DNA from: Microbacteriaceae bacterium PS02333
Lineage (GTDB): Bacteria; Actinomycetota; Actinomycetes; Actinomycetales; Microbacteriaceae
Direction: 5' to 3'
Length of the DNA: 64,000 nt
Assembly: GCA_029959665.1 (NCBI GenBank)
Contig: JASCOI010000005.1
Span: 1 to 64,000 of the forward strand
Numbering within the stretch: the first letter of the stretch is position 1; the number at the start of each line of letters is the position of its first letter. The notes below the pieces were generated by a model, which saw only the letters and a program-made list of their open reading frames with translations, was not told the DNA's origin and made no database searches. The position numbers and the translations under genes are program-made. Of the stretch, positions 1-7,829 are shown one piece after another.

Positions 1-2
1 AC

Positions 3-491
3 GCGCTCTACACGACCCCGAACGACGTCGAGCGGGTCGTCGACGCGCTCGGCCTCGGCGACAAGGGCCGCTGGATCGCCGCGCTGACGTTCGGCAACGT
101 GCACGGTGTCTACAAGCCCGGCAACGTCAAGCTCCGTCCGGAACTCCTCGGCGAGATCCAGGCCGCCGTCGCCGCCAAGCACGGCACCGGCGAGAACCCG
201 CTCGACCTCGTCTTCCACGGCGGCTCCGGCTCGACCGACGACGAGATCCACGAGGCCGTCCGCAACGGCGTCATCAAGATGAACATCGACACGGACACGC
301 AGTACGCGTTCACGCGCTCGATCGCCGACTCGATGTTCCGGGGCTACGAGGGTGTGCTCAAGGTCGACGGCGAGGTCGGCAACAAGAAGCAGTACGACCC
401 GCGCGCCTGGGGCAAGGTCGCCGAGACCGCCCTCGCTCGAGAGGTCATCGAGTTCACGCAGGTTCTCGGCTCCGCGGGACACGCACGCTGA
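3..491 (+). CDS. fba: Class II fructose-bisphosphate aldolase, C-terminal part
   Basis: The frame is already open at the window edge, so the gene is partial at its 5' end. The 162 visible residues read as the C-terminal part of class II (zinc) fructose-bisphosphate aldolase, which cleaves or forms fructose 1,6-bisphosphate in glycolysis and gluconeogenesis in the cytoplasm. Recognisable elements are GNVHGVYKPGNVKL, the glycine-rich FHGGSGS phosphate-binding loop, and VIKMNIDTDTQYAFTR, which matches the family's NxDTD substrate-binding stretch. The tail (YDPRAWGKVAE) is also typical. It ends 42 bases before the TerC gene on the same strand. No terminator hairpin is obvious between them. Confidence 0.95.
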   Translation, partial: ALYTTPNDVERVVDALGLGDKGRWIAALTFGNVHGVYKPGNVKLRPELLGEIQAAVAAKHGTGENPLDLVFHGGSGSTDDEIHEAVRNGVIKMNIDTDTQYAFTRSIADSMFRGYEGVLKVDGEVGNKKQYDPRAWGKVAETALAREVIEFTQVLGSAGHAR

Positions 492-533
492 TCCTGCAGT
501 TGCGACGTCCACCACACAGAGAGAAGTTCCCGG

Positions 534-1556
534 ATGCCTGAGCTGCCAGTCGTATTCGAAGTTGGGTCGATGGTCGCCGTCGTGGCGATCCTCCTCGCCG
601 ACCTGGTCATCGTCGCCCGTCGACCCCGCACCCCCAGCCTTCGGGAGTCCGGCACCTGGGTCGGGATCTACGTTGGGCTGGCGCTCGTTTTCGCCGCGTT
701 CATGCTCGTGTTCGCCGGCGGGAACGCGGCGGGACAATTCGTCGCCGGCTGGTTAACCGAGTACAGCCTCAGCATCGACAACCTGTTCGTCTTCGTCATC
801 ATCATGGCGCGGTTCGCTGTCCCGAAGCCGATTCAGCAGACGGTGCTGCTGCTCGGCATCATCATCGCCCTGGTACTCCGCGGCGCGTTCATCCTGCTCG
901 GGGCGGGGCTGGTGGAGAACTTCTCGTGGATCTTCTACATCTTCGGCGCCTGGCTGATCTGGACGGCCGTCCAGCAGCTCCGCGAAGAGGACGACGACGA
1001 GCAGCAGGACAGCGCTCTGATCCGATTGCTGCGTCGACGCGTCAAGATCACCAACGACTTCGACGGTATGAAGCTCAAGACCAACGTCGAGGGAACACGG
1101 CACTTCACACCGCTCCTGATCGTGCTCATCGCGATCGGCACCACGGACCTGTTGTTCGCGCTGGACTCCATCCCCGCGATTTTTGGCATCACGCAGAGCG
1201 CGTTCATTGTGTTCACCGCCAACGTCTTCGCCTTGATGGGGCTGCGGCAGCTGTACTTCCTCCTCGGCGGGCTGCTCGAGAAGCTCGTCTACCTCAAGTA
1301 CGGGATCGCGCTCATCCTCGCGTTCATCGGCGTGAAGCTCGTCCTGCACGCCCTGCACGAGAACGAGCTCCCGTTCGTCAACGGCGGACACGGGCTCGCG
1401 TGGGCGCCGGACGTCCCCACCTGGGTCTCGCTCGTGGTGATCGTTGTCGCCATCGCGGGTGCCTCCATCGCAAGCCTCATCCGCATGCGCCATGACGGTG
1501 GTACTCCCGGTGCGGTGCCCGATCCGGTGCGCACCGACGCCGGCTCACGCCACTGA
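534..1556 (+). CDS. TerC family integral membrane protein
   Basis: A 340-residue polytopic membrane protein of the TerC/Alx family. Members are linked to tellurite resistance and to manganese and metal-ion homeostasis at the membrane. Two family signatures are visible: EYSLSIDNLFVF near residue 80 and DLLFALDSIPAIF near residue 208, each placing acidic residues inside a transmembrane helix. About eight hydrophobic segments can be counted, with an acidic cytoplasmic loop (EEDDDEQQD) between the two halves. The ATG at 534 is preceded by a purine-rich AGAGAGAAG stretch. Length is normal for the family. The exact ion transported cannot be told from sequence. Confidence 0.92.
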   Translation: MPELPVVFEVGSMVAVVAILLADLVIVARRPRTPSLRESGTWVGIYVGLALVFAAFMLVFAGGNAAGQFVAGWLTEYSLSIDNLFVFVIIMARFAVPKPIQQTVLLLGIIIALVLRGAFILLGAGLVENFSWIFYIFGAWLIWTAVQQLREEDDDEQQDSALIRLLRRRVKITNDFDGMKLKTNVEGTRHFTPLLIVLIAIGTTDLLFALDSIPAIFGITQSAFIVFTANVFALMGLRQLYFLLGGLLEKLVYLKYGIALILAFIGVKLVLHALHENELPFVNGGHGLAWAPDVPTWVSLVVIVVAIAGASIASLIRMRHDGGTPGAVPDPVRTDAGSRH

Positions 1557-1564
1557 TCGCGTCA

Positions 1565-2749
1565 GTGCCCGCTGCGAAGGCTCGGGCGTCCGTCGCGATC
1601 GCGGCCGCCGTTACGGTCGCGACAACGTTCCCCATCTCTTTTGTCGGTGTCATCGCGCCGGCAGCTGGACTCGAGCTGCATTTCGGGCCGCAGGTGGTCG
1701 GACTCATCGCAGCGGCGTACTGGGCTAGCTCCTCCGCGGTGGCGCTTTCCGCGGGCCGGCTCGTCCGCTCGGTCTCCCCTCGAGCCCTCATGCTGCTCAC
1801 CGTCCTCCTCGCTACGGTGAGCCTGGTTGGCAGCGCCGTGCTGACACCGACCTGGCACTTCCTCATCGTCTGGGCAGCGGTTGGCGGAGCATCCAACGCG
1901 CTCGGCCATCCCTCGTCGAACAGCTTGATCATCCGACACGTCCGCCAGGCTGGTCGAGCTCTGGCGTTTGGCGTGAAACAGGCCGCGATCCCGATCGCAT
2001 CAGTGATCACCGGCGCGTCGTTGCCGCTGATCGTCGCAGCCTTCGGGTGGCGGTGGGCGTTCGCTCCCGCATCAGTGCTGTGCCTGCTCCTCCTGCTGTG
2101 GATACGAGGCCTTGCGCAGGATCCACGCCATACCCGCGGTGCTGTCCACGCTCGGGCGCGGCTACCGCGAGCGGCGATGCCGTTCTTGCTCACGGTCGGG
2201 GCCACAACGCTGATCGGCTCGTTCCAGTCCAACGCGATGGGAGCGTTCATCGTGTCCGGGGCGCATCAGGTCGGCATCAGCAGTTCCGGATCCGGTGTGC
2301 TGCTGCTCGTGGCCAGCCTCACCGCCGCGGGGATGCGCACGTTCGCGGGCTGGATCGTCGGCCGAAGCCACGGAAAAGCACTCCTTGCCGTCGCAGTGTT
2401 GATGCTCAGCGGCGCGGGCGGGTTGGCGCTGATGAGCGGCCCAGCGTCCTGGCAATTCGTGGTCGGTGGCATCATCGCGTTCGCCGGAGCGTATGGCTGG
2501 CCAGGACTGATTCACTTCGTGGTGTCGGACGCCATGGGTGCGGCCACACCGGGGGCGACGCTCTTGACGCAGAGCGGCTCCTACATCGGCAGCACCTTCG
2601 GACCGGTACTTTTCGGGCTGCTGTTCGCCGTGTCCCCGACGAACACCTGGTTGGTGATGAGCGGATGCGCAGCTGTCGCCGCAGTCGTGGCACTGGCAGC
2701 GCATCGGCGATTCCGCCAGTACATGCAGTTCCCGCCGGCCGAACGCTAG
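1565..2749 (+). CDS. MFS transporter
   Basis: A 394-residue major facilitator superfamily protein with about twelve hydrophobic segments, starting at a GTG eight bases after the TerC stop, so probably cotranscribed with it. The sequence is rich in small residues, as is common for actinobacterial MFS proteins. The N-terminal half shows a possible motif-A-like loop (SAGRLVRSVSPRAL) between helices 2 and 3. The short last loop ends in a basic tail. No substrate-specific motif is recognised; drug or metabolite efflux, or a CynX/NimT-like carrier, are possible. The start is inferred from spacing and the absence of a better upstream ATG. Confidence 0.8.
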   Translation: MPAAKARASVAIAAAVTVATTFPISFVGVIAPAAGLELHFGPQVVGLIAAAYWASSSAVALSAGRLVRSVSPRALMLLTVLLATVSLVGSAVLTPTWHFLIVWAAVGGASNALGHPSSNSLIIRHVRQAGRALAFGVKQAAIPIASVITGASLPLIVAAFGWRWAFAPASVLCLLLLLWIRGLAQDPRHTRGAVHARARLPRAAMPFLLTVGATTLIGSFQSNAMGAFIVSGAHQVGISSSGSGVLLLVASLTAAGMRTFAGWIVGRSHGKALLAVAVLMLSGAGGLALMSGPASWQFVVGGIIAFAGAYGWPGLIHFVVSDAMGAATPGATLLTQSGSYIGSTFGPVLFGLLFAVSPTNTWLVMSGCAAVAAVVALAAHRRFRQYMQFPPAER

Positions 2750-3155
2750 CTGTTGCACCCCACCGCTCAGCGAATTTTGTCGTCCTGAACGCGAGCGCGT
2801 TCCTCTGCTTCGTCGTGGTGCGCGGGTCGCCGGGAGTGGACTTACCCAATCGGCTGGCAACACGGCGCGGGACTGCACTGTCAGCGGGGCGCAATCGCCT
2901 TTGCTGAGCAAGAACCGGTAGCTGTCAGCGTCGCCAACATAGCTGTTCGCTCGTTCCACTTGGCGCGGGGGCGCCTCCCGCTCAGCCGAAACCACCGTCA
3001 GCTTTGTGCATTCGGTGGAGGGCCGGGATGTACGGACTCTTCGGGGAATAGTGCCGTCGCCTCGGTCTCACCCGTACGGCATCTCGACAAGTGGCACTCT
3101 GGTCCTTACTATGAACAGCGTGGGGTGGCGGGTGCCGTCCTAGGAGGGTGGCGCG
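2750..3155 (+). other. Intergenic region before the unknown operon
   Basis: About 400 bases with no convincing gene. It must contain the promoter of the seven-gene operon that follows. A good ribosome-binding site (AGGAGG) lies just before the ATG at 3156. No strong hairpin or repeat was seen. Confidence 0.5.
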
Positions 3156-3737
3156 ATGACCGGCCGAGCAGATGACGTGCCGCAACGGCAACACGCCGCG
3201 GCAGGACACCGAGTAGCGCGAGTGCCTCTCACGCACTTCCGCGGCGAGCTTCCGAGTGACCTTCGGGAGCTGCACGTGGAAGTTCAAGAAGGCCAAGCCC
3301 TCATTCCAGGTCTCACGATGGGTATCGGCGCCCTCACTGTGCAGCGTTGGGATCCCGCCTACGCTGCCGACGGTTGGACGCTGTACGGCGCGGACCTCAC
3401 CCTCGACCAAGGTCACCCGTTCGGGTCGATGTTCTACCGCAACGACACCGACGACCGCGTGCTGCGTATCGGGGTGAAGTGGCATCCGCCGGTGCAGCAG
3501 CTGGAGTTCCCGGCCCTGCACCCGTCGAGACCGGAGCACACGTCGGACTGCACCGACGAGGAGGTCGCCGCGGTGGTGTTAGACGCGCGGAGTCGGATCG
3601 GCACTCTTGTCGCGGTCAATGCGCAGATCGGGTCGTTCGTCGCCACGACGGAGTCAGAGGACGCGATTCTCGACGCGTCCGGGCTCGGATTGGAGCGGCT
3701 GTCGGAAGACGACCCGCGGTTGGCTCGCGATGCCTGA
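3156..3737 (+). CDS. Hypothetical protein, first gene of the 3.1-7.5 kb operon
   Basis: 193 residues, no family recognised. The start is supported by AGGAGG about 8 bases upstream. The middle (around residues 80-107) reads LTLDQGHPFGSMFYRND followed by a hydrophobic strand. This matches the pattern hydrophobic-x-D-x(4)-x-G-x-x-[F/L]-x-[D/N] found in three short neighbours and in the N-terminus of the 287-residue neighbour, so the same small beta-rich domain may be present here. No signal peptide or membrane segment is seen, so it is probably cytoplasmic. It overlaps the next gene by 8 bases (GATGCCTGA), which suggests translational coupling. Function is unknown. Confidence 0.75.
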   Translation: MTGRADDVPQRQHAAAGHRVARVPLTHFRGELPSDLRELHVEVQEGQALIPGLTMGIGALTVQRWDPAYAADGWTLYGADLTLDQGHPFGSMFYRNDTDDRVLRIGVKWHPPVQQLEFPALHPSRPEHTSDCTDEEVAAVVLDARSRIGTLVAVNAQIGSFVATTESEDAILDASGLGLERLSEDDPRLARDA

Positions 3738-4044
3738 CCACCGTCCGCCGCGGTTCGAGCCGGTGCCGTTGCGGCTGCTGTCGTTGTCGGCGCAGTTCGA
3801 CGCGGTGATCTGGCCGACGGTGGCGGGAATGACGTTCACGAACTCCACCGGACCGAAGATCCTGCAACGCACCGTCAACGTCCGCACCAGCGAGGACGGG
3901 TGGGTGTTCACGCTCCTCAACGGAACGCGATTGACGGATCCTGCTGACCCGCTGCTGGAAGCAGCGACCCAGGTGATGGACGTGCTGACCGCACTGCGTG
4001 CGGCAGGCCGTGGTCCGGACGTGGTGGGGCCGGCTGATGCCTGA
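3730..4044 (+). CDS. Small hypothetical protein with the operon's shared domain
   Basis: 104 residues from the ATG at 3730, which overlaps the end of the preceding gene; a longer upstream frame exists but would run far back through that gene. Residues about 14-45 read LRLLSLSAQFD then VAGMTFTNS and a further strand, resembling the repeated small domain of this operon. A C-terminal helix (LEAATQVMDVLTALRAAG) follows. It overlaps the next gene by 8 bases. It pairs with the 346-residue AbiEi_2-like protein just as the short gene at 6254 pairs with the second such protein. The pairing suggests it binds or modulates that partner, but this is inference. No catalytic motif is visible. Confidence 0.72.
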   Translation: MPDHRPPRFEPVPLRLLSLSAQFDAVIWPTVAGMTFTNSTGPKILQRTVNVRTSEDGWVFTLLNGTRLTDPADPLLEAATQVMDVLTALRAAGRGPDVVGPADA

Positions 4045-5077
4045 CCGGCAGTGGGTGCAGGACATTCGCCACGAGCAGACGATCCTGTCGTTGCCGTTTG
4101 GGCTTGGCTACACGATCGACATCACCCAGACCCTCACCGCCCTCGCCGCTGCCGGAATGCCGGCACGGGTGGAAGCGTTCGACCGGCTCCGCTTCGACGA
4201 CGGCCGCACCGCGTTCCTCGCCACCCCGGACCCGACCACCACCATCACCGACGACGACGGTGATGGCGGCCGCGTGGACGACGTGATCCTCCTGCCCGGC
4301 GGGTCCGAAGGTGGGGTGCTGTCACTGGTCCGCCGATACCCAGACCTCGTGGTCGTGAACGGGAAGCGCGGGCGGGTGTGGGCGGACGGCCGGCAGGTGC
4401 ACGGCACGTCGATGCAGCGGGAAGCGACCCCGTGGTGGCGGACCGTGTTCGCGATCGCCCGCAGCATCGTCATGCACGGCGGCGGCACGCACGCCATCGC
4501 GGACCGCATCGGTGTTCCCTTCGAGGAGGTGCGCGCCGCGATGCCGGCCCTCGGCGTGCACGTGTTCCACACGCCTCTCGGGTGGGAAGCCACGGACCGA
4601 CTCGCACTGGTTGACTGGGCTCTCGCGGCGTACCCGGGATCCGGCGGGGCCCGCACCTGCTGGCGGCGCGACGACACCATCGACCAGCAAGCGGATGAAC
4701 TGCTTGCGCTGGGTGGGGTGATGTCGGACCGGTGGGCGGCGCAGCAGTCCGGCGTCCTCGTCTCCCCGGACCGGTTGACCGCGTTCTTTGCCGACCACCC
4801 CGACATGCAGGCGCTCGGCTACGAGCCGGCGTCGGCGAATGACGCGACGGTGAAGGTCATCATCCCGCAGGACACCACCATCCTCACCAGCGCTGAGGGG
4901 TGCTGTACGAACGACTTCATCACCGCGCATGTCCTCTACGAAGACGACTGGGTGGCCGCGAACACGGGTGCGGTGAACGGGTTGCGGCAGCTGCTGCACT
5001 TCCGATCCGACCTCGCCCACGACCTCCGCTGGCACCCCGGCAACAGCAGCGGCAACGATGACGGCGGGGCGGGCTGA
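4037..5077 (+). CDS. AbiEi_2-like antitoxin-type protein, copy 1
   Basis: 346 residues. The layout resembles AbiEi_2-type proteins (putative type IV antitoxin or transcriptional regulator). There is an N-terminal strand region (LPFGLGYTIDIT), then LVVVNGKRGRVWADGRQ at about residue 107, then a helix-turn-helix-like stretch (TVFAIARSIVMHGG to IADRIGVPFEEVRAAM). This is followed by LVDWALAAYPGSGG, then VMSDRWAAQQSG with SPDRLTAFFADH, and a C-terminal DFITAHVLYEDDW motif. The homologue at 6499 shares these landmarks in the same order (RVWIDGRQ, GLVDFAIACYPGPGG, EIITANTLLRADF). No AbiEii nucleotidyltransferase toxin lies nearby. The start overlaps the previous gene by 8 bases, and its stop overlaps the next ATG (ATGA). 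The family link is by motif layout only. Confidence 0.72.
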   Translation: MPDRQWVQDIRHEQTILSLPFGLGYTIDITQTLTALAAAGMPARVEAFDRLRFDDGRTAFLATPDPTTTITDDDGDGGRVDDVILLPGGSEGGVLSLVRRYPDLVVVNGKRGRVWADGRQVHGTSMQREATPWWRTVFAIARSIVMHGGGTHAIADRIGVPFEEVRAAMPALGVHVFHTPLGWEATDRLALVDWALAAYPGSGGARTCWRRDDTIDQQADELLALGGVMSDRWAAQQSGVLVSPDRLTAFFADHPDMQALGYEPASANDATVKVIIPQDTTILTSAEGCCTNDFITAHVLYEDDWVAANTGAVNGLRQLLHFRSDLAHDLRWHPGNSSGNDDGGAG

Positions 5078-5352
5078 TGCTGCAACTGCTGTCACTCACG
5101 CTTGCCTACGACGACACCCGGTTCTTCGGCTCCGTCATGTTCACCGACCCGGACCAGCGTGAAGAGAAGCCGGCCGTGGTCCTCATCGATCACGCCGACG
5201 AGTCGCCCTGGTTCCGTCTCATCAACGTCGAGCCGAACCGGCAGGACGCGTCGGTGTCGGAGATGGTCGAAGCGAAGCGGATCATGCGGTTCCTCCTCCG
5301 CTACACACCCGACCGCATCGGCCGCACCACCGCCGAATTCCCCAAGTCCTGA
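5077..5352 (+). CDS. Small hypothetical protein with the operon's shared domain
   Basis: 91 residues, starting in an ATGA overlap with the previous stop. The N-terminus LQLLSLTLAYDDTRFFGSVM followed by FTDPD is the clearest example of the small repeated domain. Compare LVSLHLSNDRILWGHVLLED in the next protein and LFLLNIAFDVTGVHGHVFF in the gene at 6254. The rest predicts strands and a C-terminal helix (VSEMVEAKRIMRFLLRY). No known fold or catalytic residues are recognised. A 41-base gap with a purine-rich GGAGG separates it from the next gene. Being cotranscribed with two AbiEi_2-like proteins, it may be part of a multi-subunit complex, which is speculation. Confidence 0.75.
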   Translation: MLQLLSLTLAYDDTRFFGSVMFTDPDQREEKPAVVLIDHADESPWFRLINVEPNRQDASVSEMVEAKRIMRFLLRYTPDRIGRTTAEFPKS

Positions 5353-5393
5353 CCCGACCTGCCCGCGCCCGTTCTCTCTGGAGGTTCCCGCTC

Positions 5394-6257
5394 ATGCAAC
5401 GTCTGGTGTCCCTGCACCTCTCGAACGACCGGATCCTCTGGGGGCACGTGCTCCTCGAGGACACCGACAATCCCGACGCCGGCCTGACGCAGATCCTCGT
5501 CCGTCCGGTCGATAAGGAGCCCGGGTACGAGCTCTACGACAACACCAACACGGTCCTGTCGGACCTGACGGTGCCGGCGGTGCGGGAGGCGCACCGGATC
5601 GTGCAGACCCTCCTTATCCCCGCCTCCGAGATCGCGAAGCGGGAGAAAGCGGTGCGGGCGGTGATCCACTCGGGCTACTTGGAAGGGTTCCCGGACGACA
5701 TGCCGTGGCAGTCGCAGCTGTGGATGTACGCCCGCGGGGAAGTCACCCGCGAACAGCTCAGCGCGTACGCCGATGAAGGCCGACAGATCCCCCGCCAACC
5801 CGACCACTCCGCCGTCGGCCCAGCAGACATCCCCGAGGACTGGTGGCAGACCACCCAGGCCCGCATCCGCCGGCACCTGCTCGACTCGACCCTCACCGAA
5901 GCAGAAGCCGCTGCCGCCCTGCAGATCAGCATCGACGACGTCGGTGAGCTGTTCGAGGCGAACCGGCTGCTGAGCTTCGACCTCGACGGGGAAGAACGCA
6001 TCCCCGACTGGCAACTGGTCAAGCCCGCGCTCCCCGAGCTCGGCGACCCGTCCAGTCTGTTACCCGGCCTCGACGTCCTCCTCGCGGCAGCACCGCAGCC
6101 GCTCCTCGACGCCGCAGCGATGACCGAGTTCATGACCACACCCCTGGACTTCCTCAGCGTCGACGACGAACCACTCACGCCACTGACCTGGCTGCTGCAA
6201 GGCCGGCCCCTCACGACGATCATCGCCCTGTTCCGCGGACGGCATTGGCGCCCATGA
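5394..6257 (+). CDS. Fusion of the shared small domain to an HTH/MbcA-Xre antitoxin-like region
   Basis: 287 residues. Residues 1-80 repeat the small domain (LVSLHLSNDRILWGHVLLED). A linker with LWMYARGEVTREQLSAYA follows. Residues about 165-210 look like a helix-turn-helix plus wing (LTEAEAAAALQISIDDVGELFEA, then FDLDGEERIPDWQLV). The last 50 residues (MTEFMTTPLDFL, then PLTPLTWLLQGRPLTTIIALF) resemble the toxin-binding tail of MbcA/ParS/Xre antitoxin-like proteins, in which a 'W-L-hydrophobic-G-D/R-x(n)-V/I' end follows a helical pair. It is preceded by GGAGG and ends in an ATGA overlap. The call is from architecture; no RES or other toxin gene is adjacent. Confidence 0.7.
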   Translation: MQRLVSLHLSNDRILWGHVLLEDTDNPDAGLTQILVRPVDKEPGYELYDNTNTVLSDLTVPAVREAHRIVQTLLIPASEIAKREKAVRAVIHSGYLEGFPDDMPWQSQLWMYARGEVTREQLSAYADEGRQIPRQPDHSAVGPADIPEDWWQTTQARIRRHLLDSTLTEAEAAAALQISIDDVGELFEANRLLSFDLDGEERIPDWQLVKPALPELGDPSSLLPGLDVLLAAAPQPLLDAAAMTEFMTTPLDFLSVDDEPLTPLTWLLQGRPLTTIIALFRGRHWRP

Positions 6258-6499
6258 GCAGCCGGCCGGACCTGTTCCTCCTCAACATCGCCTTCGACGT
6301 CACCGGCGTGCACGGGCACGTGTTCTTCCGCGACCCACCCAGCACCGTGCTGCGGCAGGTCACCATCCGCAGCACCGACACCGGCAACATCTGCGAACCA
6401 GCCCACAGCGACACCCGCGATGGGTGGGAACCGTTCCTCGAAGAGACCCGATGGCTCATCGCCCTCACCCGACCCGACGCGCCGGAAGGACGCAACTGA
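6254..6499 (+). CDS. Small hypothetical protein with the operon's shared domain
   Basis: 81 residues from the ATG at 6254, which overlaps the previous stop (ATGA); an in-frame TTG at 6245 is less likely. Residues 6-35 (LFLLNIAFDVTGVHGHVFFR, then DPPS) show the repeated small-domain pattern with the invariant-looking D and G positions. A C-terminal helix (WEPFLEETRWLIALTR) follows, like that of the 91-residue paralogue. Its stop overlaps the next start (TGATG), so it is probably coupled to the second AbiEi_2-like protein. Function is unknown. Confidence 0.72.
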   Translation: MSSRPDLFLLNIAFDVTGVHGHVFFRDPPSTVLRQVTIRSTDTGNICEPAHSDTRDGWEPFLEETRWLIALTRPDAPEGRN

Positions 6500-7527
6500 T
6501 GACGCCTGGGCTCGAATGGGTCGCCGCCGCGTACTCCGGCCGGCCGCAGATCACGATGCCGTACGGGCTCGGCGACACCACCGACCTCACCGATGCGCTC
6601 TCCGTCCTGAAGCTCGCCGGGCTTCGCGCGATCGTCGAGTCGCACGACACGATCCGCCTCGCCGACGGCCGTCGTGCACGCTTCCCAACACTCACCCAAC
6701 GCCCCCGCGACGACGACCCGAACGAGGCGGAACTGCTCCTGCTGACACCACGCACCGTCACCGCGACACAAATCGCGCTCGCGGAACAGACGACGACGGT
6801 GCTGCTGGTCGACGTCGACCGGCGCCGCGTCTGGATCGACGGCAGACAAGCCCTCGGGACGAAGGAGAGGTGGAAGGACGCCGCACCCATCTACGTCACC
6901 TTTGCCGTCGCGCGGATGCTTGCCGTCAACGGTTCCACCTTCGACCGGCTCGTGAGGGCAGGGCTGACTGCTGGCCAGGTGGATGACGCGCTCGCGCGCC
7001 TCGGGAAACGTGTGCACCGCACCGACATCGGTTGGGAGTCGCGGCAGGTCGGTGGGCTCGTGGACTTCGCGATCGCCTGCTACCCCGGACCAGGCGGCGT
7101 CAGGACCCGGTGGACTTCCGACCTGCCGCTCGTCGAGCAGGCGGAACATCTCATCAGCGCCGGCTGCCGCATCTCCGGCCGCGCCATCTCCGACCGCCCC
7201 GGCTACCCCGCCATCAGCAAACGCGAGATGCCGTACCGGCTCGTCGCGTTCGCTGAGGAAGAAGTCGACATGGCGGCACTCGGGTTTGAACCCGACACGA
7301 TCGGCTTCTCCGGCGCCGAACTCATCCGACCAGCGGACCCCACCATCTTCCTCACCGCAGCCGCCGCCGGATACCGGGACCGGACCGACGAAATCATCAC
7401 TGCAAACACGCTCCTCCGCGCCGACTTCCGCAACGACGACGACGCGGCTTCGTTGCAAGAAGTACGGGATCAGCTGCAGTTCCTCGCCGACACCGGATAC
7501 GACCTCCGCCACAATCTGCCGAGCTGA
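6499..7527 (+). CDS. AbiEi_2-like antitoxin-type protein, copy 2
   Basis: 342 residues, a diverged paralogue of the protein at 4037. Shared landmarks in order are MPYGLGDTTDLTDAL, VDVDRRRVWIDGRQALGT, a helical stretch (FAVARMLAVNGSTFDRLVRAG), GLVDFAIACYPGPGGVRTRW, CRISGRAIS, YRLVAFAEEEVDMAALGFEPDT, and a terminal EIITANTLLRADFRNDDD helix. The order matches AbiEi_2-type wHTH-plus-nucleotidyltransferase-like antitoxins, as inferred for copy 1. It is the last gene of the operon and is followed by a convergent remnant gene. Having two diverged copies in one operon, each behind a short gene, suggests duplication and specialisation. No AbiEii partner is present. Confidence 0.72.
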   Translation: MTPGLEWVAAAYSGRPQITMPYGLGDTTDLTDALSVLKLAGLRAIVESHDTIRLADGRRARFPTLTQRPRDDDPNEAELLLLTPRTVTATQIALAEQTTTVLLVDVDRRRVWIDGRQALGTKERWKDAAPIYVTFAVARMLAVNGSTFDRLVRAGLTAGQVDDALARLGKRVHRTDIGWESRQVGGLVDFAIACYPGPGGVRTRWTSDLPLVEQAEHLISAGCRISGRAISDRPGYPAISKREMPYRLVAFAEEEVDMAALGFEPDTIGFSGAELIRPADPTIFLTAAAAGYRDRTDEIITANTLLRADFRNDDDAASLQEVRDQLQFLADTGYDLRHNLPS

Positions 7528-7541
7528 CGGTGCGAGATCGA

Positions 7542-7829
7542 TCAGGTCGGAGTCGTACCAACCTGCCCTCGCTGCTTCACCGAAGTGCGCCAAACCCAAG
7601 CCGCCGGCTTGGTGTCACCGCGACCCGCCGTGTCCGGGTCGATCGCCTCGACGATGGCGGATCCGTCCGACCGAGTGCCGGCGCTCAGGAGTGACGAATC
7701 CACCGTCACGCACACCAGAGCCGCGCCGAACCGCTGCGCGAACTGCGCAGCTACTTCGACCACGGCGCAGACCTGCTCGTGCTGCACTCCGACGACGATC
7801 ACCGTCGGCCTCGTCTGGTCATCGTTCAT
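7542..7829 (-). pseudogene. Truncated universal stress protein (UspA-like)
   Basis: 95 residues. Residues 8-70 (PTVIVVGVQHEQVC, VVEVAAQFAQRFGAALVCVTVD, IVEAIDPD) match the first beta-alpha-beta unit of a UspA-type universal stress protein, the kind with a conserved IDPD segment. The family is normally 140-160 residues and ends with a G-x(2)-G-x(9)-G-S/T nucleotide loop. Here that half is missing, and the frame ends in unrelated residues next to the end of the upstream operon on the other strand. GGGAG precedes the ATG at 7829. Probably a gene cut when the neighbouring operon arrived. Confidence 0.55.

Noticed and set aside
753-1493. Long minus-strand frame opposite the TerC gene
   Set aside because: It has Asp/Glu/Arg-heavy low-complexity content and no motif; it mirrors the codon use of TerC.
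4037-7527. Classical AbiE (AbiEi-AbiEii) type IV toxin-antitoxin system
   Set aside because: No nucleotidyltransferase toxin (AbiEii) gene is present; only antitoxin-like proteins are seen, so the name AbiE was not used.
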